Assembly: GCA_964573255.1 (NCBI GenBank)
Contig: CAZNJB010000011.1
Coordinates: 1-64,000 of the forward strand
Origin: CAYNUJ01 sp964573255
Lineage (GTDB): Bacteria > Bacteroidota > Ignavibacteria > Ignavibacteriales > Melioribacteraceae
Direction: 5' to 3'
Length of the DNA: 64,000 bases
Shown here: one piece after another, positions 17,168 to 25,283 of the stretch
Position numbering within the stretch: the first letter of the stretch is position 1
How the letters are laid out: the number at the start of each line of letters is the position of its first letter
Translations under genes and position numbers: made by a program
Notes under the pieces: model-generated
The model's input: the letters and a program-made list of their open reading frames with translations, nothing else
What the model was told of the DNA's origin: nothing
Databases searched by the model: none

Positions 17168-17592
17168 ATAAAACTATCGGATTGGATTCTAATTGTTTCA
17201 TATATTACATTGAAAAAAACTCCAAGTATTTTGACTTCCTTGAGACATTATTCAGCTTAAATAATGAAGGTAAATGTAGTTTTGTAACTTCTGTTATTAC
17301 GCTCATTGAGGTGACAATACATCCATTGAGATTGGGTAAACAAAATCTTGTGAATGAATACGAAGATATTTTAATAAATTCCTCTTCGCTCAATCTTTGT
17401 GATATAAGTGTAGAAATTTCAAAATTTGCTGCTAAGTTGCGTTCAAAATATGATATACTTATACCTGATGCTATCCAAATTGCAACTTCTATACTTGGTG
17501 ATGCGGAATACTTTATTACTAATGATAAAAGATTGAAAATTGTTAAGGAGACGGAAATAATTCTACTTGATAACTTAATTCGGGAATTTTGA
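17155..17592 (+). CDS. PIN-domain ribonuclease toxin (VapC-like)
   Basis: Small PIN domain of 145 residues from ATG 17155, or 149 from GTG 17143. The four acidic residues of the PIN active site are recognisable: Asp in GLDSNCFIYY, Glu in TLIEVTIHP, Asp in LIPDAIQIA, and Asp in ITNDKRLKI. VapC-type toxins cut RNA and are held by the cognate antitoxin, here the preceding gene. The stop overlaps the region of the hemL start: the hemL ATG begins 3 bases after it. The pair may therefore be co-transcribed with hemL. Confidence 0.82.
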   Translation: MEFVDKTIGLDSNCFIYYIEKNSKYFDFLETLFSLNNEGKCSFVTSVITLIEVTIHPLRLGKQNLVNEYEDILINSSSLNLCDISVEISKFAAKLRSKYDILIPDAIQIATSILGDAEYFITNDKRLKIVKETEIILLDNLIREF

Positions 17593-17594
17593 AT

Positions 17595-18881
17595 ATGAAC
17601 ATTAGTAAATCAAAACAATTATTTGAGCAAGCACAAAACTTTATTCCGGGTGGGGTAAATTCACCCGTGCGGGCTTTTAAATCTGTTGGAGGGAATCCCC
17701 TTTTCATTCAAAAGGGTTACGGCTCTAAAATGGTTGATGCCGATGGGAATGAATATATCGATTATATTGGGAGTTGGGGACCGCATTTATTCGGGCACAA
17801 CCCTGATTTTATAAAGGATTCTTTACTCGAACAAATTGAACGTGGCGTGAGTTTCGGTGCGCCGGCTGAAATTGAAATCAAAATGGCGGAGTTAATTACC
17901 GAACTTGTTCCGTCGGTAGAGATGGTTCGTATGGTAAACAGCGGGACGGAAGCTACAATGAGCGCTGTGCGTGCGGCACGCGGTTATACGGGACGTGAAA
18001 AGTTTATCAAGTTTGAAGGCTGTTATCACGGTCATGCGGATTACTTTTTGATAAAAGCCGGTTCGGGAGCTTTAACACTCGGTGTTCCAACGAGTCCGGG
18101 TGTTACCAAAGGAAATGCGGCAGATACACTACTAGCCGATTACAACGATATAGAATCGGTTAAAAATCTTGTAGATGCCAATAAGGGAGAAATTGCTGCA
18201 ATAATTATTGAGCCGATCGCAGGAAACATGGGTGTTATAAAAGCCAAGGAGGAGTTCCTCAAAGAGCTTCGCACATTATGTGATAAAGAAGGTATCGTAT
18301 TGATATTTGACGAAGTTATGACAGGTTTTCGTGTTGCAGCTGGTGGGGCTCAGGAAGTATTGGGTGTTAAACCCGATCTTTCTACATTCGGAAAAATTAT
18401 TGGAGGCGGATTGCCTGTCGGAGCTTTCGGTGGAAAGAGAGAAATTATGGAGCAGGTAGCTCCCGTTGGTCCCGTTTATCAAGCCGGAACATTAAGTGGA
18501 AATCCATTGGCGATGACAGCCGGTTATGCGGCTCTTACATATATTAAGAATCATCCTGAAGTTTATGACGAACTTGAAGAAAAGGCATCATATCTTGCCA
18601 ACGGGTTCAAAAAGAACCTGGAAAAAATCGGAAAGAATTATTGGATGAACCGTGTCGGTTCCATGATGTGCATGTTCTTTACTGAACGGGAAGTAGTCGA
18701 TTTCAAATCGGCTGTAAAATCTGATACTGAACTTTACGGGAAATATTTCCACGAAATGCTGAATCGCGGTGTTTATCTTGCACCCGCGCAATTCGAAGCA
18801 CTGTTTGTTTCTACAGCTCACAGCAAAGAAGATTTGGATAAAACAATCGAAGCGCATTACGAAGCATTAGCTATTCTTTAG
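17595..18881 (+). CDS. hemL: glutamate-1-semialdehyde 2,1-aminomutase
   Basis: PLP enzyme that converts glutamate-1-semialdehyde to 5-aminolevulinate. 428 residues. The start SKQLFEQAQNFIPGGVNSPVRAF is diagnostic, and Lys267 in TFGKIIGGGLPVGAFGG binds PLP. FDEVMTGFRVA and the YQAGTLSGNPLAM block also fit. ATG 17595 is preferred over an in-frame TTG six bases upstream, which would overlap the toxin gene. It is the last gene of the locus and ends before a bidirectional terminator. Confidence 0.95.
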   Translation: MNISKSKQLFEQAQNFIPGGVNSPVRAFKSVGGNPLFIQKGYGSKMVDADGNEYIDYIGSWGPHLFGHNPDFIKDSLLEQIERGVSFGAPAEIEIKMAELITELVPSVEMVRMVNSGTEATMSAVRAARGYTGREKFIKFEGCYHGHADYFLIKAGSGALTLGVPTSPGVTKGNAADTLLADYNDIESVKNLVDANKGEIAAIIIEPIAGNMGVIKAKEEFLKELRTLCDKEGIVLIFDEVMTGFRVAAGGAQEVLGVKPDLSTFGKIIGGGLPVGAFGGKREIMEQVAPVGPVYQAGTLSGNPLAMTAGYAALTYIKNHPEVYDELEEKASYLANGFKKNLEKIGKNYWMNRVGSMMCMFFTEREVVDFKSAVKSDTELYGKYFHEMLNRGVYLAPAQFEALFVSTAHSKEDLDKTIEAHYEALAIL

Positions 18882-18980
18882 GTGTTAAATAGGCTTGATG
18901 AAGCCAGTAATCGCTTTACTCTTCTTTTTGTTTGACTAATGGTTAACAAAACGGATTGAATACGATTAAATTAAAAAGGA

Positions 18981-19008
18981 AAGCCGGGATTAAAACCCCG
19001 GCTTTTTT
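18981..19008. terminator. bidirectional terminator between hemL and minus-strand barrel gene
   Basis: An 8-bp stem AAGCCGGG / CCCGGCTT with an 8-base loop is followed by T residues on the plus strand and preceded by an A-rich run that gives T residues on the minus strand. It separates two convergent genes. Confidence 0.9.
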
Positions 19009-19651
19009 AATGATAAAATCTTAGCCCCATCCTGAACATTAATCCACTCATATCGAAAGTTCTTTCGAACGTTTTCTTTACTCCATTGTTAGTATCATCA
19101 ACTTCGTATGTCCAACTTGGTTCTGAAGAATGGTAAGAAATCTCTCCGAATAAATCGGAACGTTCACCGAGTTCAAAAGCTATTCCCGCGCTAATCCTCC
19201 AGCTGAAATCGATCGCAGCTCTTAGTTCATCCTTTTCGGGATCTAAAAAGTTTCTGTAAAAGATTAATAAAAATTCAGCTCCTAAACTTCCGGTAGCATA
19301 AAAATTTGTTCTATTTTCAATTTGATGTTCGAAAGTTGCATTGAAGAGAATTGGAAAGTCGTGGAGATTCGTAGTAGCACGTAATTCGTTCAATGTACTA
19401 TTTACAGAAATGTTGTACTGACTATTAATATCATTTACGTAATTCTGATCTACATATTTTTTATGAAACCAATCGATTGACCAACCGGTTCTGACAAATT
19501 CGTCAATTGTATATCTGCCTTCATAACCAAGTACGAAACCGTTTTCGGTTGCACCAGGGTTAAAGAATCCAACTTTAACTGCTGAAGAGTGTGTTTGTGC
19601 CGATATAACTGTCGTGAATAAAATGCAAATTAGTAAAAATAATTTTTTCAT
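19007..19651 (-). CDS. outer-membrane beta-barrel protein, function unknown
   Basis: 214 residues with a signal peptide (cleavage near ISAQ, residue 19) and then alternating strands ending in MFRMGLRFYH, a typical C-terminal aromatic barrel strand. The phrase GYEGRYTIDEF and the pattern of about eight strands suggest a small OmpA/porin-family-like barrel. It has no haem motif. It lies downstream of the two large cytochromes on the same strand but is separated from them by a hairpin, so a shared function is uncertain. Confidence 0.7.
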   Translation of the reverse strand: MKKLFLLICILFTTVISAQTHSSAVKVGFFNPGATENGFVLGYEGRYTIDEFVRTGWSIDWFHKKYVDQNYVNDINSQYNISVNSTLNELRATTNLHDFPILFNATFEHQIENRTNFYATGSLGAEFLLIFYRNFLDPEKDELRAAIDFSWRISAGIAFELGERSDLFGEISYHSSEPSWTYEVDDTNNGVKKTFERTFDMSGLMFRMGLRFYH

Positions 19652-19780
19652 CTCCCTGCCAGTAACTTTATTATTATTGAAGTAATTATAAAGGTAAAAA
19701 TAATGAATAATGAGAATATTAGGAATGTAAATATTTTGTTCTCGAACACTTAATAAATAGACTATGAATAAATAAAAGGA

Positions 19781-19800
19781 GCGCCGGAATCATCCGGCGC
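19781..19800 (-). terminator. hairpin after NapC-like cytochrome gene
   Basis: Perfect 8-bp GC-rich stem GCGCCGGA / TCCGGCGC with a 4-base loop, immediately downstream of the large cytochrome gene on the minus strand and followed there by a T-rich stretch (TCCTTTTATTTATT). Probable terminator. Confidence 0.75.
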
Positions 19801-19806
19801 CTTATA

Positions 19807-21822
19807 TTAATCGGGTATCAAATATTCGCTTATATTGCTGTTAATTTGTTCGAGTGCTTGCATTATCAAAGAGTGATTATGCAAACTTTTAGCTGAAGCA
19901 GATTTTATTTTTAATAACTTCTTATAATTGTCTTCAATGTCTTTCGGAAATCCTTTTTTATAAATGCTTCTTAATTTTTTAAAGTTATCCTCTATTTCCG
20001 ATAATGAAGTGGTATATTCTTCAAGCCATTCAGTTCTTGTCTCATTATATTCCTCATCATGACAATCTGCGCAAAACTCTTGATTTGGTTTTTCAACTTT
20101 ATCTGTTGTTAAATGACAATCAGTACAGGTTACTTCCGCATCAAACATAACATCTACTTCATCCAGATTCATAAAATCGCCCGAGAAGATTGAGTATTCG
20201 AGTTTATGGCAGGAATTGCATTGAAGTTCTTCCGGTTCTTTATGGTGGCAAGAAGCACACTGCGAATCAGTCAGCTTTAATTGTCCGTGCTGCTTTTCGT
20301 TTGTGTGACAAGTGTAGCATACAACATCTTTCTGTACCAAGTGTTTTTTATGTTCGAATATTTTGTTGTTATGTGTAACATCCAACTCTTCAACACCGTC
20401 GTGGCAATTTATGCATTCTGTTGGGATGGTTGAACTTGTTGTGTCAATATTAAATTTGAAAGGTGCGTTTAATATTGATAATGCCTGGTTTAGATAATCA
20501 TTACCTTTGTTAATTAGACTATAGGAATATGTTACATTATGAATAGCTTTCCCTTTAGTTAGTATATGTAATATATTATCCGCATTGGCTATCACTTTGT
20601 TCGCTTTCTTTTTATTCTTTTTATTTGCCTTTGCCAATACTGATTTTGTTTTACGAATATTGCTGCGCAAATCCTTTATTTTCCTGTCAGTCGATTTTTC
20701 CCACATCTTTAATAGTTTTGCATAACCTTTGCCGTGACAAGTTTCACAGGATTTTGGCTTTGCGGTTTTAACGCTGCTGTCTCCATCGATTGTTTGATGG
20801 AATATATGACAACTGGAACAATCTAAACCTACTGTATACATTGGGTTTGGAATACCTTCAATCGAATCGATTTTTATTCCGGTGAATAAAGCCTTTTGTT
20901 CATGATGCATATCAGTATGGCACATATTACAATTCAATTCTGATTGAGGGTCTAAGCGATTTATTTTATGCTGAATTGGGAAATGGCAATTTATACATTC
21001 AACTTTATGTTCTTTTATGTGTTGGGTATGTAATAGTTCAACTTCATCGAATCTTCCGAGTCTTTCCATATCCCAATGACATTTATAACAATTCTCTTTT
21101 GGTACAAAACCGTCACCGATAACAGGGTTAGTATGACACTGTTTACATTTGATGTTATTTTTAGTTACCATCAAATGATCAAATTTTGATTTTTCCCTTT
21201 CTTCTTTTGAAAGATTTTCCCATTGGTGGCACTTTTTGCAGTCGGACATTTTTGCCACTAAGTTTTTCGTCCGGAATTCGCTTTCTTTAAAGTGACATAA
21301 AAAACAGGTTGTTTCTGATACTTTAATATGATCGCCTTGAACAATTTGCGAATGGCAGCTAGTGCATCTTAACTCCTTACCAAGTCGCATCGGGGCAAGG
21401 TGTTTTTTATGATTAAAATGGACACCTTTAAAAACTACGTCGGAGTTTAATTTTTCAACAACGTGGCAGCCGCTTCTTAAACAGGAAGCATCTTCAATTT
21501 CAGCCCAAGGTTTTCTTCTTGAATATGAACTGGAGACGTAGTTAACAACCTGTACCAATCCTTCTATTTTCCCGCGGATTGTTCCTGCTAAACCGGGGGG
21601 GAAATGACATTGGGTACAAGTTACGTCGCTATGAACCGAAGCTTTCCAACTGTCATAATAAGGTTCCATATAGTGACAAGTTTTACAAAATGAGGGCTGG
21701 GAAGTGACTTGAATTGAAATAAAGGATATTACAATTATGCCAAATAAAACTCCTAAACTGATTAAAAAATAATTTTTCTTCCCCTTCTTTTTAATATCAT
21801 TATCTTGACCATTCTTCTTCAT
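19807..21822 (-). CDS. NapC/NrfH-like membrane-anchored multihaem cytochrome c, about 18 haems
   Basis: 671 residues. A charged cytoplasmic start is followed by one membrane anchor (about residues 18-40) and then FCKTCHYMEPYYDSW...CTQCHFPPG, the opening of the NapC/NirT/NrfH quinol-dehydrogenase family. The chain carries 17 CxxCH motifs and one CX4CH (CLRSGCH, third site). A haem-free helical insert rich in Lys/Asn lies between roughly residues 365 and 450, separating two haem-rich halves. A periplasm-facing protein that takes electrons from the quinol pool and passes them along its own haem chain is the natural reading (inferred). Family members usually have 4-5 haems, so this is an extended form. 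Confidence 0.85.
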   Translation of the reverse strand: MKKNGQDNDIKKKGKKNYFLISLGVLFGIIVISFISIQVTSQPSFCKTCHYMEPYYDSWKASVHSDVTCTQCHFPPGLAGTIRGKIEGLVQVVNYVSSSYSRRKPWAEIEDASCLRSGCHVVEKLNSDVVFKGVHFNHKKHLAPMRLGKELRCTSCHSQIVQGDHIKVSETTCFLCHFKESEFRTKNLVAKMSDCKKCHQWENLSKEEREKSKFDHLMVTKNNIKCKQCHTNPVIGDGFVPKENCYKCHWDMERLGRFDEVELLHTQHIKEHKVECINCHFPIQHKINRLDPQSELNCNMCHTDMHHEQKALFTGIKIDSIEGIPNPMYTVGLDCSSCHIFHQTIDGDSSVKTAKPKSCETCHGKGYAKLLKMWEKSTDRKIKDLRSNIRKTKSVLAKANKKNKKKANKVIANADNILHILTKGKAIHNVTYSYSLINKGNDYLNQALSILNAPFKFNIDTTSSTIPTECINCHDGVEELDVTHNNKIFEHKKHLVQKDVVCYTCHTNEKQHGQLKLTDSQCASCHHKEPEELQCNSCHKLEYSIFSGDFMNLDEVDVMFDAEVTCTDCHLTTDKVEKPNQEFCADCHDEEYNETRTEWLEEYTTSLSEIEDNFKKLRSIYKKGFPKDIEDNYKKLLKIKSASAKSLHNHSLIMQALEQINSNISEYLIPD

Positions 21823-21903
21823 ATCAACACCTTGAAAAAAGCAAAACGTAAATTTTGGAAATAATTATGAAAATATTAATTCCCCAAAGGGGGTATTTTA
21901 TGA

Positions 21904-21930
21904 AGAAGGCTGCTTGTTCAGCAGCCTTCT
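21904..21930 (-). terminator. hairpin downstream of T9SS octahaem cytochrome
   Basis: Perfect 10-bp stem AGAAGGCTGC / GCAGCCTTCT with a 7-base loop. It lies 9 bases past the stop of the minus-strand gene. The T-tract after it on that strand is short (TCATAAAAT), so it may be a processing or attenuating hairpin rather than a strong terminator. Confidence 0.65.
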
Positions 21931-21938
21931 CATAGAGG

Positions 21939-23876
21939 TTATTTTACTAATAACATTTTCTTAACTTGCGAGAATGATCCGGCGTCTAATCTGTAGAAGT
22001 AAACTCCAGAAGCATTTGCTGCAGCATTCCAGAAAGTATAATAATTTCCGGCTGATTTTTGTTCGTCAACCAATACGGCAACCTGATTACCCAATGCATC
22101 GTATACAGTTAATCTTACATGAGATGATTTAGGTATTGAGAAATTAATTCTTGTTGCCGGGTTAAACGGGTTTGGATAGTTTTGACTTAATTCATAGTTG
22201 CTTGGAGTTTCGAGATCAGCAAAGTGAGCTGAAGAAACTGCCCACCATACGCCTTCGGGTCCATAGTAGTGTAATAATGAATCGGCCAATGCTTGTTGAT
22301 TTGTTCCAGCCCAATCTGTAAAGTCTGCTGTGGTCATTGCTATGCCGAAGTTGTCGTAGCCTTCTTTAGCGTGGCAGCTAACGGCGCAAGAGTTAGGCAT
22401 ATTGTATAACTTAGTTTTTTCCGGACCGATTGGTTCGAAAGTATGGCTGTGAACGTCGTACTGAATAGCACTCTTTGCCGTCTTAGGCATGTGGCATTTA
22501 GTACATCTCGAAGCACCGGTTCCTTCCGGATCATATGGGTGATGTGTGTGTTGACTAACAATAGCACCAATAGCATCCACATTATTAGAATAATCAGCAA
22601 CCATTTCTTTAGAAATAGCTTCGAAATCGCCATGCGTGGAGTGACAAGCTAAACATAAAGTGTTGTTGTCAGGTTCTGTTGGAATTAGAAGGGGATTTCC
22701 GAGAGAATCTTCTTCCTCAATTTCTTCAACAACCATATGTTCGTTTTGTGATCCGTGAGGATCGTGACAATCGTAGCAAGCTATCTGATGATATTGGAAT
22801 GTCGGTTTAGGACTTTTATAGAAGTCGCGGAATTGTTGATGGTGTTTTTTAGAAGTTTTTCCGTCGCCCCAATATCCACCACCATCGGTGTAAAAGTCAT
22901 CTACTAAATCACCCAATACGGGAGAAACCATATTTGCATCGTCGTAAGCAAAGCTAAAAGTATTGTTAGGTTTGCTCTTACCACGGCTATGGCACATACC
23001 GCAAAGGTTATTTGCTTCTTCAACGGTATAATCAGCTGGGTTTAGAATCTTTGTCGGATCTGCTGTAGTTGCGTGATCTCCACCAGGTCCGTGACATTTT
23101 TCACAACCGGTATTGATTTGATCTAAATGACCGTCTTGATCAAGATCGAAATAGCTTGGGTTGTTTTGGTATGCAGGAATGCTTTCGTCAACACCTGCAG
23201 GATGAGCAACCCATTCGCCGTCAGTTGTTTGATCTAATGTAAGACCGGTAGCGTGACAACCGGAACAGCCTTTAGCTAAACTTCTTGAATTACCGGCAGC
23301 ATCAGCTAAAGTAGAAGTTGATTTGTAGATAGGTTGATTGTTCTCATCATACCAAGCATCTGGATGGTAGAGAACATATTCATGAGTTTTTTCATTGTAC
23401 TGAATCGGGGAAATATATAAATCCTTTGATTCTCCCTCGGCGGTATTGATTCTAACAGCGTAACGTTGCTTCCACATTCCGCTACCGCCATAGGTTAAGT
23501 AAACACGGTTTGTAACCTCACCGATGGTAATTGTATAACCACCTTCGGCGGAATAACCTAATATAGGTGCATTCGGTTTGTATTGGTCGAATACTGAAGA
23601 GATATTGTTGAAATTAAGACCATCCTTAAAATCGTCAATGCCGTTTTGATCATAATCGGCGACAATACCCTTATTAACTTCTAAAGAGTGTGTGTCGTCC
23701 AGCACGGCGGAGTAACCGTTTGCATGCAATGTGTTTCTCCATCCGGTTTTATCGGAGGGTACACCATTAGGGTTGACATGGCAAGTTAAGCACTTTTCGG
23801 GACCGACATACGATTGAGCCCAAAGTGTACTTCCAAATGCCATAATCAATAGGAATTGTAAGGCTTTTTTCATCAT
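21939..23876 (-). CDS. octahaem cytochrome c with T9SS sorting domain
   Basis: 645 residues. A signal peptide (to about LWAQ, residue 21) is followed by seven CxxCH motifs (CLTCH, CSGCH, CEKCH, CGMCH, CYDCH, CLACH, CTKCH) and one CX3CH (CAVSCH). The haem region ends near residue 510. The last 80 residues, starting NYPNPFNPATRINFSIP and ending KKMLLVK, are the type A C-terminal signal of the type IX secretion system. The protein should thus be carried across the outer membrane and attached to the surface. The first and third haem contexts (CHGPGGDH) are c554/nitrite-reductase-like. An extracellular electron-transfer or reductase role is inferred. Confidence 0.88.
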   Translation of the reverse strand: MMKKALQFLLIMAFGSTLWAQSYVGPEKCLTCHVNPNGVPSDKTGWRNTLHANGYSAVLDDTHSLEVNKGIVADYDQNGIDDFKDGLNFNNISSVFDQYKPNAPILGYSAEGGYTITIGEVTNRVYLTYGGSGMWKQRYAVRINTAEGESKDLYISPIQYNEKTHEYVLYHPDAWYDENNQPIYKSTSTLADAAGNSRSLAKGCSGCHATGLTLDQTTDGEWVAHPAGVDESIPAYQNNPSYFDLDQDGHLDQINTGCEKCHGPGGDHATTADPTKILNPADYTVEEANNLCGMCHSRGKSKPNNTFSFAYDDANMVSPVLGDLVDDFYTDGGGYWGDGKTSKKHHQQFRDFYKSPKPTFQYHQIACYDCHDPHGSQNEHMVVEEIEEEDSLGNPLLIPTEPDNNTLCLACHSTHGDFEAISKEMVADYSNNVDAIGAIVSQHTHHPYDPEGTGASRCTKCHMPKTAKSAIQYDVHSHTFEPIGPEKTKLYNMPNSCAVSCHAKEGYDNFGIAMTTADFTDWAGTNQQALADSLLHYYGPEGVWWAVSSAHFADLETPSNYELSQNYPNPFNPATRINFSIPKSSHVRLTVYDALGNQVAVLVDEQKSAGNYYTFWNAAANASGVYFYRLDAGSFSQVKKMLLVK

Positions 23877-24613
23877 TTCCTCCTACGTGGAAAGTTGAAC
23901 AATGATTAAATAAGATAAAAGAATATTTTATTATTCTTTTTCACCTCAAAAATAATTAAGAAATGTGGGATCAGATAATTAATAATTATGAAAAAATATT
24001 CATATTTGACGGGGCATTTGTTACGCTTCTGCATAAAGCTGCTTTAACTCAGCTTTATGCAGAGGAAATATTTACTGTTTCGTAATTGTTTGCTTCCGGT
24101 TCTAAATAATAGTTTTTGTGTTAATAAAATTATCAGTAGTCAGATTATTACGATAAACTTCCTTGCTCAAGTTAATTGAATTAAATTCTACTTCCAGAGA
24201 ACCGGAAACTTCAAATTTTCAGGATTCAATTCTGTACGGTGACATATTTGCAGTGCCAATGATAAAAGTTGTGAACTAAATTGACAGTAAAATTAAAAGG
24301 CGAATTTCTCAATTCTTTAATGCCAACAAAGGTTTCAGAAATAATTGAAAGAGAGGAACAAAGATTGGATTTATGCAATCAGTAATATTTTTTAATGCTC
24401 TTTATATTGGCTGATTGTTTATAATTCTTGTTGAATGAATTTAGGAGCTAAGAGTAATTAATCAAATTTTAGATCGGACGGCTGAGAATTATTAAAATAC
24501 ATTCATTGTTTTTATGTGTTTTGCATTATTGAATAATGAAGAAAATTTCATGTTTGTTTGCGGAAAGTTGAGAAATAAATTTATATCTTATATTAATAAT
24601 AATTGAGACTTTT
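23877..24613. other. long divergent regulatory region
   Basis: 737 bases with no convincing gene on either strand, between the minus-strand cytochrome and the plus-strand two-component system. It contains a long perfect inverted repeat (24028-24063). The rest is AT-rich. A strong ribosome-binding site for the cytochrome (AGGAGG read on the minus strand) is at about 23878-23883. Confidence 0.6.
24028..24063. promoter_or_regulatory. 14-bp perfect inverted repeat
   Basis: Arms TCTGCATAAAGCTG and CAGCTTTATGCAGA pair perfectly around an 8-base loop. There is no T-tract on either side, so it does not look like a usual terminator. It lies about 150 bases upstream of the octahaem cytochrome and 550 bases upstream of the response regulator. 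It could be a leader hairpin or the residue of an old terminator. Confidence 0.5.
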
Positions 24614-25282
24614 ATGGAAATTTTAATAGCCGAAGACGAGAAGCAAATCGCCAATTCGCTAAAAAAGAATTTGGTAGATGAAGGGCATCATGTAATGCTT
24701 GCCTACGATGGGGAAAAAGCGTTGCATTTAGTAGATGAGATAAAATTCGATGTGATATTATTGGATTGGCGAATGCCTAAGTTGACAGGCTTAGAGGTTC
24801 TTAAAGAAATCAGAAAGAGAAATTATGAAGTCCCCGTTATTCTTATCACGGCACTTTCAGATATTGCAAATAAGGTAGAGGCATTGAATCTTGGCGCTGA
24901 TGATTATATAACCAAGCCGTTTTCATTTCAGGAAGTGCTTGCAAGAATTGAAGCTGTAAACCGCAGATATGTGACTTCTCAGAACGTCATTGAATTTGAC
25001 GGCTGCTTTCTCGATCTGCTCGAAAGGAAACTCGATTCCCCCAGAGGACGTGAAAAATTAACAGATAAAGAATTCGAGCTTTTAACTTATTTCCTAAAAA
25101 ACAGAGGTGTTATAATTACCAAAGAGGAGCTTTGCAAAAATGTTTGGGATCTCAACTTTCAACCCACTACTAATTTGGTTGAGGTAACAATTAAGAACTT
25201 AAGAAAGAAACTTGAGGATGTTTCGGGTAACAAATATATAAAAACAATTTACGGAGAAGGCTATCTTTTCATTTCTGACTAA
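24614..25282 (+). CDS. OmpR-family response regulator
   Basis: 222 residues. Receiver domain (1-115) with the acidic pair AEDE, phospho-acceptor Asp near residue 51 (DVILLDWRMP), and Lys in YITKPFS. The C-terminal winged helix (about 125-222) shows LTDKEFELLTYF and VEVTIKNLRKKLED, typical of OmpR/PhoB DNA-binding domains. The histidine kinase starts 1 base after the stop. Position upstream of and divergent from the cytochrome genes makes them candidate targets, but no binding site was identified. Confidence 0.92.
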   Translation: MEILIAEDEKQIANSLKKNLVDEGHHVMLAYDGEKALHLVDEIKFDVILLDWRMPKLTGLEVLKEIRKRNYEVPVILITALSDIANKVEALNLGADDYITKPFSFQEVLARIEAVNRRYVTSQNVIEFDGCFLDLLERKLDSPRGREKLTDKEFELLTYFLKNRGVIITKEELCKNVWDLNFQPTTNLVEVTIKNLRKKLEDVSGNKYIKTIYGEGYLFISD

Positions 25283-25283
25283 T

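Noticed and set aside
24237..24252. Possible sigma-54 promoter CGGTGACATATTTGCA
   Set aside because: GG-N10-GC spacing and TTGCA fit, but the -24 element departs from TGGCAC and the nearest gene start is over 350 bases away, so chance is likely.
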